The position numbers and the translations under genes are program-made. Source: Sulfopaludibacter sp963815475 (GTDB lineage Bacteria > Acidobacteriota > Terriglobia > Bryobacterales > Bryobacteraceae). From it: 64,000 nt of DNA. Numbering within the stretch: the stretch's first letter is position 1; the number at the start of each line of letters is the position of its first letter. The stretch spans positions 2,852,001-2,916,000 of the forward strand of contig CAWFHD010000003.1 of the NCBI GenBank assembly GCA_963815475.1. The letters run 5' to 3'. Under the pieces are notes generated by a model that worked only from the letters and a program-made list of their open reading frames with translations, was not told the DNA's origin and made no database searches. This document shows positions 18,640 through 27,126 of the stretch, one piece after another.

Positions 18640-21600
18640 TCAGACTTCCAAGCCCTCGGGTTCGGGCAGCACATCCTGCTCTCCCGCTACCCACACGTAG
18701 ACCGTCGGCAGGAGGAAAATGTTCATCAGCATCGCGACCATCAGTCCGCCCACAATCACAATGGCGAAGGGTCTTTGCGAATCTGAACCGATGCCAGTGG
18801 ATAGGGCTGCCGGCAGCAGACCAAGCGTCGCGACGAGGGTGGTCATCATGATGGGCCGCAGGCGCAGCACCGCGCCTTCTACCGCTGCCTCCATCACCGT
18901 GTTGCCGCGCGCCCGTAGCTGGTTGATGTATTCCAACATGATCACGCCGGTTTGCACGCAGACTCCAAATAGCGCCAGGAATCCCACGCCTGATGAGACG
19001 CTCATGTGCGTCCCGGTGAGCAGCAGCGCCAGCAGGCCGCCCAGGGGCGCCATCGCCATATTCACCAGCATCAGCGATGCCCACTTGAACGAATGGAACA
19101 TGCTGTAGAGGATGATGTAGATCACCAGAATGGTGATAGGCAGGATGATCATTAGGCGCTTGTTGGCGCGCTTCTGGCTTTCGTACTCACCGGCCCAATC
19201 GATCTTGTATCCGGTGGGTAGTTTGACCTGCTTTGCCACCTCATGCATGGCCTCTTCCACCGTGCTGCCCAGGTCGCGTCCGCGCACGCTATATTTGATT
19301 GCCACAAAGCGTGAGTTCTCTTCTCGCGAAATTTGTGATGCTCCGTCGCGCTCCGCCACTTTGCAAAGCTGCGCCAGCGACACCCGTTCTCCCGAGGGCG
19401 CCAGCATGCGAATGTTTTCGATTGCTTCCCGCGTGTTGCGATAGGGCGCGGAGTAGCGCAGCACCAGGTCATACCGCTGTTCGCCCTGCAGCACTTGGCT
19501 CACGGCATTGCCGCCCACCGCGCTTTGGATGGCGTCCTGCACGTCCGCGACGTTGATCTGATAGCGGGCCGCTTGCGTGCGATCCACTGACAGGTTCAAG
19601 TTCGGCTGCCCCACTACGCGGAAGAGGCCCAGATCCTGCACGCCCCGAACGTGGCTCATCACGTTGACGATTTCGTCACCCTTCGCTTCCAGCGTGCGCA
19701 GATCGTCGCCGCGCAGCTTGATGGCAAGTTCGCCCTTCACGCCGCTCACGGCTTCTTCCATATTGTCGGCTATAGGCTGGGAGAAGTTCCAGATCACGCC
19801 AGGGATCTTGTCGAGCTGGTAGTTCATGGCGGCGATCAGCTCATCTTTTTTCTCATGGAAGATGGGCCGCCACTCTTCCTTCTGTTTCAAATCGACGAAG
19901 TACTCCGTGTTGAAAAACCCCGTGGTGTCCGTGCCATCGTCGGGACGGCCCACCTGACTGGTGCAAGTGGTGACTTCCGGAAAAGAGCAAAGCACCAGAC
20001 GGGCCTGATTGGCCAGACGGACGCCCTCGGTGGGGCCGGTGCTGGGCGCCAGCGTGCCGCGCACCCAGATGGCGCCTTCATCCAAATGCGGTAGGAATTC
20101 CGAGCCGATCACGCCGCTGGTGAAAAGATAGGCCGCCACCACGACGCATGCCAGCGCGATCCCCACCGTTACATGGCGCGCGCGAACTGCGGAGCGCAGC
20201 AGCGAGCGGTAGGAATTGGTGAGCCAGATTAGCACGGGATTGTGCCACTCCCGCGTCTCCTTGCGGAACAGGAAGCTGGCCAGCACGGGCGCCAGCACCA
20301 TGGAGAAGATCAGCGCGCCCAACAGTGCGAAAGCCACGGTCCAAGCCATCGGCTTGAACAGCCTGCCTTCCACGCTCTGCAGCGTGAAGATGGGTAGGTA
20401 TGCCGTGATGATGATTCCGATGGCATAGAAGACCGGACGCTGCACTTCGTGTGCGGCTTCGCGAATTCGTTGAATGGCCGGTTTCGGCGGGTCGCTGGAG
20501 TGTCCCAGATGGCGGACGATGTTCTCCACCATGACCACCGCGCCATCCACCACCATGCCGAAATCCAGCGCGCCCAGGGAGAGCAGGTTGGCCGGGATAT
20601 GGCGCAGGTCCAGGCAGATCGCCGCAAAGAGCAACGCGAAAGGAATCGTGATGGTCACGATCAGCGCGCCGCGGGCATTCCCCAGGAAGAGAAACAGAAT
20701 GATCGAGACCAGGATGATGCCTTCCCGCAGGTTGTGCATCACAGTGTGAGTGGTGAAGTGGACCAGGTCGCTGCGATCCAGGAAGGGCACGATCCTTACG
20801 CCCTTGGGAAGAATGGCGCTATTCAGCTCGCGGATCTTCGCGTGGATCTTGTCCAACGTCTCGTCCGAGTTCGCGCCCTTGCGTAGCAGCACAATGCCCG
20901 ACACCACGTCGTCGTTGTCCACGATCCTGCCATCGGCGCGGTGGATCGATCGGGCGAAGCGTCCCAAGCGGATTCTGGGGCCTTGCGTGACCGTGGCGAT
21001 ATCGCTGATCCGGATGGGCGTGCCGTTCTTGGTGGTGATTACAGTGTGCTCGATATCGTGAATGTCTGTGACCAGTCCCACCGCCCGCACATTCACCTGT
21101 TGCAGGCCCTGTTCAATGAAGCTGCCACCGGCGTTGGTATTGTTGTTTGAAAGCTGCTGCTCCACCTGCGCGATATTCAAGCCGTACGAGACCAGCTTGT
21201 TGGGATCCAATTGCACCTGGTATTCGCGTGTGGTGCCGCCGAAGCTGGAAACGTCCACTACGTTCGGCACCGATTTGAACTGCTTCTCGAGCACCCAGTC
21301 TTCCAGCGTCTTCAGATCCATCAGGTCCACCTGCGGATTGGCGCTGGTGAGCGTGTAGAACATGATCTGCCCCACCGGACTGAAATCGGAGCCGATCTGC
21401 GGTTGGAGATTCTGGGGAAGATTCACTCCCGCCAGCCGTTCGAGCACCTTCTGGCGATTCCAATCGTTCTCCGACTCGTCGTCGAAGATCATCGTAAGGC
21501 TGGAAAGTCCGAACAGCGACGTGGAGCGCAGATGCTGCAGGTGGGGAATGCCGTTCATCACGATTTCGAGCGGCACCGTGACCTGCTGCTCCACCTCTTC

Positions 21601-21774
21601 GGCGGCGCGGCCGGGCCATTGCGTGATCACCTGCACGTAGTTGTTGGCTACGTCGGGATAAGCTTCGATCGGCAGGGCATTGAACGATATGACGCCCCAC
21701 ACAATCAGCAGCGCCGCAATCACCAGGACGATGAAACGATTGTTGAGCGCGAAATCGACCAGATGTCGAATCAT
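18640..21774 (-). CDS. heavy-metal-type RND efflux pump, CzcA/CusA family
   Basis: 1044 residues, the full length of an RND inner-membrane transporter. First helix FIVLVIAALLIVWGVISF, then NALPIEAYPDVANNYVQVIT and WPGRAAEEVEQQVTVPLE, the heavy-metal RND signature. The central helix-4 motif LGALDFGMVVDGAVVMVENI has the acidic proton-relay residues of the HME subfamily. A second periplasmic loop and a second set of helices follow in the C-terminal half (MIILPITILVIYIILY, FLALFGVCVQTGVIMLEYIN, ATLGLLPAALSTGIGSDSQR). Substrate may be Cu/Ag or Co/Zn/Cd; sequence reading alone does not decide. Last of a three-gene operon; starts 3 bases after the adaptor stop. Confidence 0.93.
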   Translation of the reverse strand: MIRHLVDFALNNRFIVLVIAALLIVWGVISFNALPIEAYPDVANNYVQVITQWPGRAAEEVEQQVTVPLEIVMNGIPHLQHLRSTSLFGLSSLTMIFDDESENDWNRQKVLERLAGVNLPQNLQPQIGSDFSPVGQIMFYTLTSANPQVDLMDLKTLEDWVLEKQFKSVPNVVDVSSFGGTTREYQVQLDPNKLVSYGLNIAQVEQQLSNNNTNAGGSFIEQGLQQVNVRAVGLVTDIHDIEHTVITTKNGTPIRISDIATVTQGPRIRLGRFARSIHRADGRIVDNDDVVSGIVLLRKGANSDETLDKIHAKIRELNSAILPKGVRIVPFLDRSDLVHFTTHTVMHNLREGIILVSIILFLFLGNARGALIVTITIPFALLFAAICLDLRHIPANLLSLGALDFGMVVDGAVVMVENIVRHLGHSSDPPKPAIQRIREAAHEVQRPVFYAIGIIITAYLPIFTLQSVEGRLFKPMAWTVAFALLGALIFSMVLAPVLASFLFRKETREWHNPVLIWLTNSYRSLLRSAVRARHVTVGIALACVVVAAYLFTSGVIGSEFLPHLDEGAIWVRGTLAPSTGPTEGVRLANQARLVLCSFPEVTTCTSQVGRPDDGTDTTGFFNTEYFVDLKQKEEWRPIFHEKKDELIAAMNYQLDKIPGVIWNFSQPIADNMEEAVSGVKGELAIKLRGDDLRTLEAKGDEIVNVMSHVRGVQDLGLFRVVGQPNLNLSVDRTQAARYQINVADVQDAIQSAVGGNAVSQVLQGEQRYDLVLRYSAPYRNTREAIENIRMLAPSGERVSLAQLCKVAERDGASQISREENSRFVAIKYSVRGRDLGSTVEEAMHEVAKQVKLPTGYKIDWAGEYESQKRANKRLMIILPITILVIYIILYSMFHSFKWASLMLVNMAMAPLGGLLALLLTGTHMSVSSGVGFLALFGVCVQTGVIMLEYINQLRARGNTVMEAAVEGAVLRLRPIMMTTLVATLGLLPAALSTGIGSDSQRPFAIVIVGGLMVAMLMNIFLLPTVYVWVAGEQDVLPEPEGLEV

Positions 21775-21777
21775 GAC

Positions 21778-22944
21778 TTACTGCTCTGCTGTGGCTTGTA
21801 GCACCAGCGCGTTCGAAACCACCTGACGCCCTGGTTCGATGCCTGTGACTTCCTGCATGTTGCCGGGCAGCATTTTGCCGCCGGTCACTTCTACCCGGTG
21901 GAAGCGGTTCCCCTCTATCGGTTCGTAGACCCAGTCGCGATCGTGCAGGTGCAGGATGGCGCTCGCCGGCACGGTCGCCAGGGTCTGCTTATCCTGTCCG
22001 TGGAAGGTTGCCGTTACGAACATGCCGAAGCGCAGCAAACCCGTGTTGTTCACTTGCAGCCGCACCTTAGCAGTGCGGATATTGGGATCGAGGATCGGTC
22101 CGATATTGCTGATCTGCCCGCGTAGCGCCATGTTGGGATAGGCGTTCAGGTGGATATCGGCGAACTCTCCCTGCTTTACGAAATGCAGGTCGTTCTCGTA
22201 GACGTCGCACACAATCCACACGTGCGAGAGGTCTGAGATAGTGAAGGCGTTGGGCGATCCCAAGCCCTGTGTTCCGGCCGCCGCGGTGACTTGTTGATCG
22301 GTGATCACGCCCGAAATCGGGGCCAGGACGCTCACGATGTTCGATGGGTTTTGCGTGTCGGCGCCCAATATCTTGAGATGCTCCTGGGCCGTCTCCACGG
22401 AGACCTGGGCCTTCGCCTCGGCATCCTGCGCCACTTCCAGGTCCTTCTGCGCCATTGCGCCTTTGTCGAATAGAATCTTGGCGCGCTCGAGTTGTGCTTT
22501 GCTCAGCACCTGGTCGGCCACTGCCTGGCGATAGTCGGAGAAGGCCTGCGAAATATCGGCGCTCTGCACCTTCATCAGCAATTGACCCTTGGTCACGGTA
22601 TCGCCCAGCCGCGCATTCACTTCGATGATGCGTCCGGAGGCGATGGAGATTACCGGCACGTTGCGGGAGACGTCGGGATTGACGCTACCCGTGGCGATCA
22701 ACTCGGGCGCGGAAATGTACTTTCCGGCGGCCACCAACGGAAACTGCTCCGGATGGTCCACCTTGAACACGTCGCCGTTGTGCTCCTCTTCCACCTGCGC
22801 TTTGGGCGGCGCGCCGGCGGCGGGGTCGGGCGCAGTAGCGGCCTTGCCGCCACAACCTGCCAGCCCCATCGCCGCTCCCGCGATTGCCACCAGGAAAAAT
22901 GGCGCCAGAAACCTGTTTCCTGAATTGCCTTCGAACTTCTTCAT
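21778..22944 (-). CDS. RND efflux periplasmic adaptor (CzcB/CusB type) lipoprotein
   Basis: 388 residues. Lipobox LAGC at residues 28-31 predicts a lipoprotein. Adaptor order: N-terminal barrel strand ISIASGRIIEVNARLGDTVT, lipoyl half KGQLLMKVQSADI, helical hairpin (AVADQVLSKAQLERAKILFD, AQDAEAKAQVSVETAQEHLK), second lipoyl half VSVLAPISGVITDQQVT, and beta-barrel IVCDVYENDLHFVKQG. It bridges the inner-membrane pump and outer-membrane channel. Its ATG overlaps the stop of the upstream channel gene by 4 bases (ATGA type). No His/Met-rich metal-binding tail is visible. Confidence 0.92.
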   Translation of the reverse strand: MKKFEGNSGNRFLAPFFLVAIAGAAMGLAGCGGKAATAPDPAAGAPPKAQVEEEHNGDVFKVDHPEQFPLVAAGKYISAPELIATGSVNPDVSRNVPVISIASGRIIEVNARLGDTVTKGQLLMKVQSADISQAFSDYRQAVADQVLSKAQLERAKILFDKGAMAQKDLEVAQDAEAKAQVSVETAQEHLKILGADTQNPSNIVSVLAPISGVITDQQVTAAAGTQGLGSPNAFTISDLSHVWIVCDVYENDLHFVKQGEFADIHLNAYPNMALRGQISNIGPILDPNIRTAKVRLQVNNTGLLRFGMFVTATFHGQDKQTLATVPASAILHLHDRDWVYEPIEGNRFHRVEVTGGKMLPGNMQEVTGIEPGRQVVSNALVLQATAEQ

Positions 22945-24188
22945 TGAATGACCTCGCGGCCTACCGCCAGATTCACCTGTCCCGCGGCGGTCAGATACGA
23001 TCCCACCAAATTCAGATATGCCACCTGCGTCGACCGATAGTCTCGCTGCGCATCCAGGTAATCGATCAGTGAGGCCTGGCCGTGTTGAAACGAAAATGAG
23101 GTCGTATCGCGGACGTCGGCAGCAACCTTCAGGTATGTGTCCTTGTATGGCTTCAGCAGGTTGAGCGTGCTGAGCATCGTGTAGTACGCCGAATCCACGT
23201 CGTTGAACACCTGCGCCTGCGCTGCTTCCTTCTGCCTCTCCGCATGCCGGATGTCGATCTGGGTGCGCTCCTTCTCTCCCTGATTGCGATCGAAGATGCG
23301 CAGCGGAATATTGACGCTTACGCCCATGTAAACCGGAATCGGCGGATTGCGCCCAAAGTCCACGGCGAAGGTGGGATCGGAGGCCCCGTTGGCGATCGCC
23401 AGGCGATGATCGGTCTGCGCTTTGTCGATGGCCTCGGTTGCCGCCTTCAAGTCGGGACGCGCCGCCAGAGCCACAGTATGGAGATCACTGAGGCTGACCA
23501 CTTGGTCCATAAAATCGTATGGGCCGTCGATATCGAACTCGTCCACCGGGGTATGATCGTTGAGCAGCATGATCAGCGTGATCTTGGCGGTGCGCATATT
23601 CACCTGGGCGGTTTGATAGTCCTGCTCAAATTGGACGCGCTGCAGGGTGATGCGGCTCAGATCGAGGCGTGAAATGTCGCCCGCCTGGAATCGATCCTTG
23701 TGGATGGTGTATTCCTTGTCGAAATAATCCAGGTTGTCCTTGGCGTTGGCCAGCAAAGCCTTCGCCTGCAGCACCTGAATGAAGGCGCTGCGCAGGCTGA
23801 AGAGAAGAGTGCGTTCGGTATCGGCCAACTGCGATTCGGAAATGGCTGTGCTCTTCCGTGCGCTTTCCAGGCGCAACTCGCGCTTGCCGCCCCGCTCGTG
23901 CAGGTAATCGAAGGTCACCGCCGGCAGGGTGTTGCCCAATGGGCGATATGGGTTGCCCGAGAATGGATCGAGTTGATCCAGCAGGCCGGTCATTGTCGGA
24001 TTGGGGCGCAGATACGCGGTGACCTCCTGGGCTTTCGATTCCTGGACATTGAGCTGTCCGGCGCGCAGAGTCGGATTCGCGGCTTCGAATTTTGCCTTCA
24101 CCTGGTCCCAACTCAACGCGGTCTGCGCATGGGCGCAGATCGGCATGCTTCCCAGCAGACACCATGAGAGCCACCGCAGGCCCTTCAT
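22941..24188 (-). CDS. TolC-family outer-membrane efflux channel (CzcC type)
   Basis: About 415 residues from the ATG at 24188, chosen because GAGGAG sits 5 bases upstream; an ATG at 24203 lacks this. Signal peptide ending in HAQ, then the two duplicated outer membrane efflux repeats with long helices (LSWDQVKAKFEAANPTLRAG, LLFSLRSAFIQVLQAKALLA, DYFDKEYTIHKDRFQAGDIS) and the second set (AALAARPDLKAATEAIDKAQ-like region, DVDSAYYTMLSTLNLLKPYK). Forms the trimeric exit duct for the RND pump. First gene of the operon. The 250-bp region upstream is shared with the divergent histidine kinase gene. Confidence 0.9.
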   Translation of the reverse strand: MKGLRWLSWCLLGSMPICAHAQTALSWDQVKAKFEAANPTLRAGQLNVQESKAQEVTAYLRPNPTMTGLLDQLDPFSGNPYRPLGNTLPAVTFDYLHERGGKRELRLESARKSTAISESQLADTERTLLFSLRSAFIQVLQAKALLANAKDNLDYFDKEYTIHKDRFQAGDISRLDLSRITLQRVQFEQDYQTAQVNMRTAKITLIMLLNDHTPVDEFDIDGPYDFMDQVVSLSDLHTVALAARPDLKAATEAIDKAQTDHRLAIANGASDPTFAVDFGRNPPIPVYMGVSVNIPLRIFDRNQGEKERTQIDIRHAERQKEAAQAQVFNDVDSAYYTMLSTLNLLKPYKDTYLKVAADVRDTTSFSFQHGQASLIDYLDAQRDYRSTQVAYLNLVGSYLTAAGQVNLAVGREVIQ

Positions 24189-24346
24189 TTGTTCTCCTCG
24201 CATAATTCACGTCGTATTCAGTGTCGCAAAGCCACTTGGATCTGGGCCGTCGGGGTCCAGCGGAGGCGACATAGCCGAGGCATGAAACGGGCCGGTGAAC
24301 TCTCCTCTATATCTTGAATCTAGCGGCTGGGGCCCGCGGGCTGCCA

Positions 24347-24380
24347 CCTATCTTTCAGGCCGCTACAGCCTATCTTTCAG
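24347..24380. repeat. 12-bp direct repeat, 22 bp apart, in the efflux/kinase divergent region
   Basis: CCTATCTTTCAG occurs at 24347-24358 and again at 24369-24380. The 22-bp period is close to two turns of DNA, as for a regulator binding the same face in tandem. It lies between the RND operon (minus) and the kinase/regulator pair (plus), about 60 bp before the kinase start, so it is a candidate operator. Binding by the neighbouring response regulator is inference. Confidence 0.5.
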
Positions 24381-24438
24381 CTAGGGGCCTTGGCCAAAAG
24401 CTCAATTCTTTCTACAATTTAAGCAGGATGGCAGTCGC

Positions 24439-25878
24439 ATGATTCTACGCTACCTCCCTGGCCCTTCGCGAGTGGCCTTGGCGGGCTTCCTGATTGTGAC
24501 GATTGCGCTCATCGATTCGCGCGTAGACCCACCGCTTTCGTTTGGCTTCCTGTACCTGTTCCCCATTCTGTTGGTCGGCACAGTCTTGCCGCGTTGGGCA
24601 ATCCTGACCATCGCGGTGGTCTGCACGGTCTTCTCCGATTTGTTCGATCCCTTTCCCTTCGCGTGGGCCATCTCGCTGCCCCAGGACATTCTGGTCTTCA
24701 CTTCGCTGGGGGGCACCGGTCTGTTCGCTTACGAAGTGAATCGCCGCCGCGAGCGCGAATTGGAGAATCTGCATCGAGTGGAGCGTGAGGCCACCGCCCG
24801 CCGCGAAGCCGAAGAGCAGTTGGAGTTTGTGATTGACAGTAGCCCCGTGGCCATCCTGACCATGACGGAAGACGGCCTCATCAGCCGTGCCAACCTGGCT
24901 GCCCACCGGCTGTTCGGCGTTACCGCGGCTGAACTGCGCGGCCGCAGCATTCGGCGCTACATTCCGGCGCTGGCCCGCGTGCCTTTCCTGGGCGAGACGC
25001 CGCAGCATTTTCGAACCGAGATGCAATGCCGCGGCGAGCGCGAAAAGGGCGACGTCTTCCTGGCCAACGTGTTCTTTTCTACCTATCAAACTGCCATGGG
25101 GCCCCGACTGGCGGCCCTGGTGGTAGACGCCTCCGAAGAATTGCGCGACCGCGAAGAGGCCAGCCTGGAGCAGTTGATGACGGGCTCGCGCATTCTGGTG
25201 GGCGCCGTCTCGCACGAAATCCGCAATGTCTGCGGCGCTATTAGCGTGATCTACGAAAACCTGGCGCGCGGCGCCGGCCTGGGCCATAACCAGGATTTCG
25301 AGGCTCTCGGCTCGCTGGTGGAAACGCTCAACCGCATCGCGGCGTGGGAACTCAAGCAGAGCGCTTCCGCGGGCCAGGTGGGCGGCGTAGATCTTGCCGA
25401 GTTACTGGACGATTTGCGCATCGTACTGGAGCCCTACTGCCGCGAAGCCGACATCGACGTCCGGTGGCAGATTCCGGCCGATTTACCGCCCGTATGGGCA
25501 GATCGCCACAGCCTCCTGCAGGTTTTGCTCAACCTCACGAAAAACAGTGAACGGGCTTTGCAGGATGCCCCGGAGAAACGTATCGACATCACCGTTGGCG
25601 CCAAGGCCCGCATAGTCACCATTCGCGTCACCGATTCGGGACCCGGCATCCCTTCCGCGGTGAAACTGTTTCAGCCATTTCAGAAAGGCGCCGACTCCAC
25701 CGGGCTCGGGCTGTACCTCTCACGCGCATTCGTGCGATCATTTCATGGCGACCTTCGTCACGATCCGGCCGTGCCGGGGTGTTCGTTCGTGATCGAATTA
25801 GCCGTCGCCGGTCCCAACGAACCCGACTACGGTTCAGCGGGCAAACATGGAACGCATACGCCTGTTACTGCTCGATGA
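24439..25878 (+). CDS. membrane sensor histidine kinase with PAS domain
   Basis: 479 residues. N-terminal predicted helices (VALAGFLIVTIALIDS, FGFLYLFPILLVGTVLP, WAILTIAVVCTVFSDLF, ILVFTSLGGTGLFAYEV) form a MASE-like membrane sensor. A linker coiled coil and PAS domain follow (EQLEFVIDSSPVAILTMTED ... ANLAAHRLFGVTAAELRGRS). The phospho-acceptor His is in VGAVSHEIRNVCGAI; the usual N-P-L after HExxN is N-V-C here. The ATPase domain has LLNLTKNSERAL (N box), DSGPGIP (G1) and STGLGLYLSRAF (G2). It overlaps the response regulator by 32 bases. Signal unknown; the divergent metal efflux operon suggests an envelope stress or metal input, by context only. Confidence 0.88.
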   Translation: MILRYLPGPSRVALAGFLIVTIALIDSRVDPPLSFGFLYLFPILLVGTVLPRWAILTIAVVCTVFSDLFDPFPFAWAISLPQDILVFTSLGGTGLFAYEVNRRRERELENLHRVEREATARREAEEQLEFVIDSSPVAILTMTEDGLISRANLAAHRLFGVTAAELRGRSIRRYIPALARVPFLGETPQHFRTEMQCRGEREKGDVFLANVFFSTYQTAMGPRLAALVVDASEELRDREEASLEQLMTGSRILVGAVSHEIRNVCGAISVIYENLARGAGLGHNQDFEALGSLVETLNRIAAWELKQSASAGQVGGVDLAELLDDLRIVLEPYCREADIDVRWQIPADLPPVWADRHSLLQVLLNLTKNSERALQDAPEKRIDITVGAKARIVTIRVTDSGPGIPSAVKLFQPFQKGADSTGLGLYLSRAFVRSFHGDLRHDPAVPGCSFVIELAVAGPNEPDYGSAGKHGTHTPVTAR

Positions 25879-26494
25879 TCACGTTCTCTTTCGCGAGAGC
25901 CTGAGCCGGCTTCTGGCTTCCGAGCCCGATTTTGACATGGCGGCGCATTGCGGCACTCCCGCGGAAGCGCTCAAAATCCTAAGCCAGACTTCCGTGGACA
26001 TCATCCTGTTGGATTTTGACCTGGGAGAAGACGCCGGGGAGTTCGTGACGGCTGCGCGGCAGGCCGGCTATGCGGGCAAGATCCTCATGGTGACAGCCGG
26101 CATGACCACCGGCGAATCCTCCGCGCTGCTCCGGTCCGGCGCCTCCGGCATTTTTCTGAAGCACAACTCTCCGGGAAGCCTGGCTCAAGCCATCCGTATG
26201 GTGGCGGCCGGCGAAATGTGGGTGGACCAGCGCGTGATCCAGCAGCTAGCCGATAGCGTGTCGCAGCGCGATGAGCAGAGCTTCCGGAAACTTCTAACGG
26301 ATCGGGAACAGCAAGTGCTGCGGGGATTGTTTGAGGGATTAACTAACAAGGAAATCGGCGCCCAACTGGGAGTCTCGGAGAGCGCCGTGAAGGCAACTCT
26401 ACAGCAACTCTTTCAGAAAGCCCGCGTCCGCACTCGCAGCCAATTGGTGCGTATTGCGATTGAAGGTTCGTTGGGGACTTCGCGAAAGCCGTAG
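25847..26494 (+). CDS. NarL/LuxR-type response regulator
   Basis: 215 residues. Receiver domain: RLLLLDDHVLFRESLSRLL with the acidic pair, phospho-Asp in DIILLDFDLGED, Thr in ILMVTAGMTTGES, Lys in GIFLKHNSPGSL. The C-terminal LuxR helix-turn-helix is LTDREQQVLRGLFEGLTNKE followed by IGAQLGVSESAVKATLQQLF. Partner of the overlapping kinase. Target genes may include the divergent efflux operon or its own promoter, as inferred from the tandem 12-bp repeat upstream. Its stop is one base from the stop of the convergent micro-membrane gene. Confidence 0.92.
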   Translation: MERIRLLLLDDHVLFRESLSRLLASEPDFDMAAHCGTPAEALKILSQTSVDIILLDFDLGEDAGEFVTAARQAGYAGKILMVTAGMTTGESSALLRSGASGIFLKHNSPGSLAQAIRMVAAGEMWVDQRVIQQLADSVSQRDEQSFRKLLTDREQQVLRGLFEGLTNKEIGAQLGVSESAVKATLQQLFQKARVRTRSQLVRIAIEGSLGTSRKP

Positions 26495-26495
26495 A

Positions 26496-26603
26496 TTATC
26501 GATGCGCCTTGTTCGCAGCATCGTGGTTCCGTTTCCAGTTGTAGATCAACTCGGCTAACAGAGCCAGTATGCCGATGACGATTAATACTTCGGGAACGTC
26601 CAT
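26496..26603 (-). CDS. 35-residue single-pass membrane microprotein, paralogue A
   Basis: ATG at 26603, stop at 26496. The protein starts MDVPEVLIVIGILALLAELI (one predicted membrane helix), then YNWKRNHD and a basic tail ANKAHR. AAGGGG lies 3 bases before the ATG. It is clearly related to the next gene (26674-26775): shared pattern D-V-P-E-[VI]-L-I-x-[IL]-G-[IV]-L-x-L-L-A-x3-[IVH]-N-W-x-R-x-H. Two tandem copies with conserved sequence and good ribosome binding sites argue for real genes. Family unrecognised. Topology is probably N-out with a cytosolic basic tail. Function could be regulation of a membrane partner or a type-I-toxin-like peptide; neither is shown. Confidence 0.7.
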   Translation of the reverse strand: MDVPEVLIVIGILALLAELIYNWKRNHDAANKAHR

Positions 26604-26673
26604 GGTCCCCTTTCACCCTGCACTGGATTATAGGTCCAAGCAGCGGACGCGCCTAACTATCTTCCGTCTACAA

Positions 26674-26775
26674 CTATCGTTGAGCGTGTGTGCGGGTCCA
26701 GTTGTGCACGGCCCACGCCAATAGGCCAAGCACTCCCAGCGCAATCAGGATTTCGGGAACGTCTAGCGGTCCCAT
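26674..26775 (-). CDS. 33-residue single-pass membrane microprotein, paralogue B
   Basis: ATG at 26775, stop at 26674. Begins MGPLDVPEILIALGVLGLLA, continues with a helix end carrying Trp, then HNWTRTHAQR. AGAGGTG lies 5 bases upstream. Tandem paralogue of the 35-residue gene 70 bp downstream; identical residues cluster in DVPE, the Gly/Leu face of the helix and the NW-x-R-x-H end. The pair is convergent to the response regulator and divergent from the large TonB receptor. No family recognised. Confidence 0.7.
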   Translation of the reverse strand: MGPLDVPEILIALGVLGLLAWAVHNWTRTHAQR

Positions 26776-27126
26776 AAGGCACCTCTTCCACTTCCATTAT
26801 ACCCATAAAAGGTATTTCGGGTCCGTAAAGCTTAACGTGTCCTTTCATCGGTTGTGGCTGCAATCGATTTCGAAGCAATATCTGGCCGGACTCAAAATGT
26901 AACGAAACATACAAATTGATGAGTGAAAGCGTTTTCAGCAATTGCTGTAAGGATTCCGCTTTCTTGCCGTAACTTACGTTAGCGAAATACCCTTTGACTT
27001 TACCGGTAAATACTGCTGTAATCTTGCCCAATAGGGGTTGAGTGCCGGGACGCGTGTTTCGCATCCCGGTGGAAAGGGTGGAAGCTTTACCGCCCAGGAT
27101 CGCAACTCCGATTTTTGGAGGTAACA
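26776..27126. other. intergenic region upstream of the TonB receptor
   Basis: About 350 bases without a gene. It contains a 12-bp palindrome CAGCAATTGCTG at 26936-26947 and a sigma-70-like promoter at 26994-27022 (listed separately). AT content is higher than in the surrounding genes. A minus-strand frame spanning part of it has no ribosome binding site and covers the promoter; it is treated as a shadow. Confidence 0.5.
26994..27022 (+). promoter_or_regulatory. sigma-70-like promoter for the TonB receptor
   Basis: TTGACT at 26994-26999 and TGTAAT at 27017-27022 are separated by 17 bases, close to the housekeeping consensus. Predicted transcript start near 27029, leaving a leader of about 98 bases before the GTG at 27127. 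The 12-bp palindrome at 26936-26947 lies about 50 bases further upstream and could be a regulator site. Confidence 0.5.
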
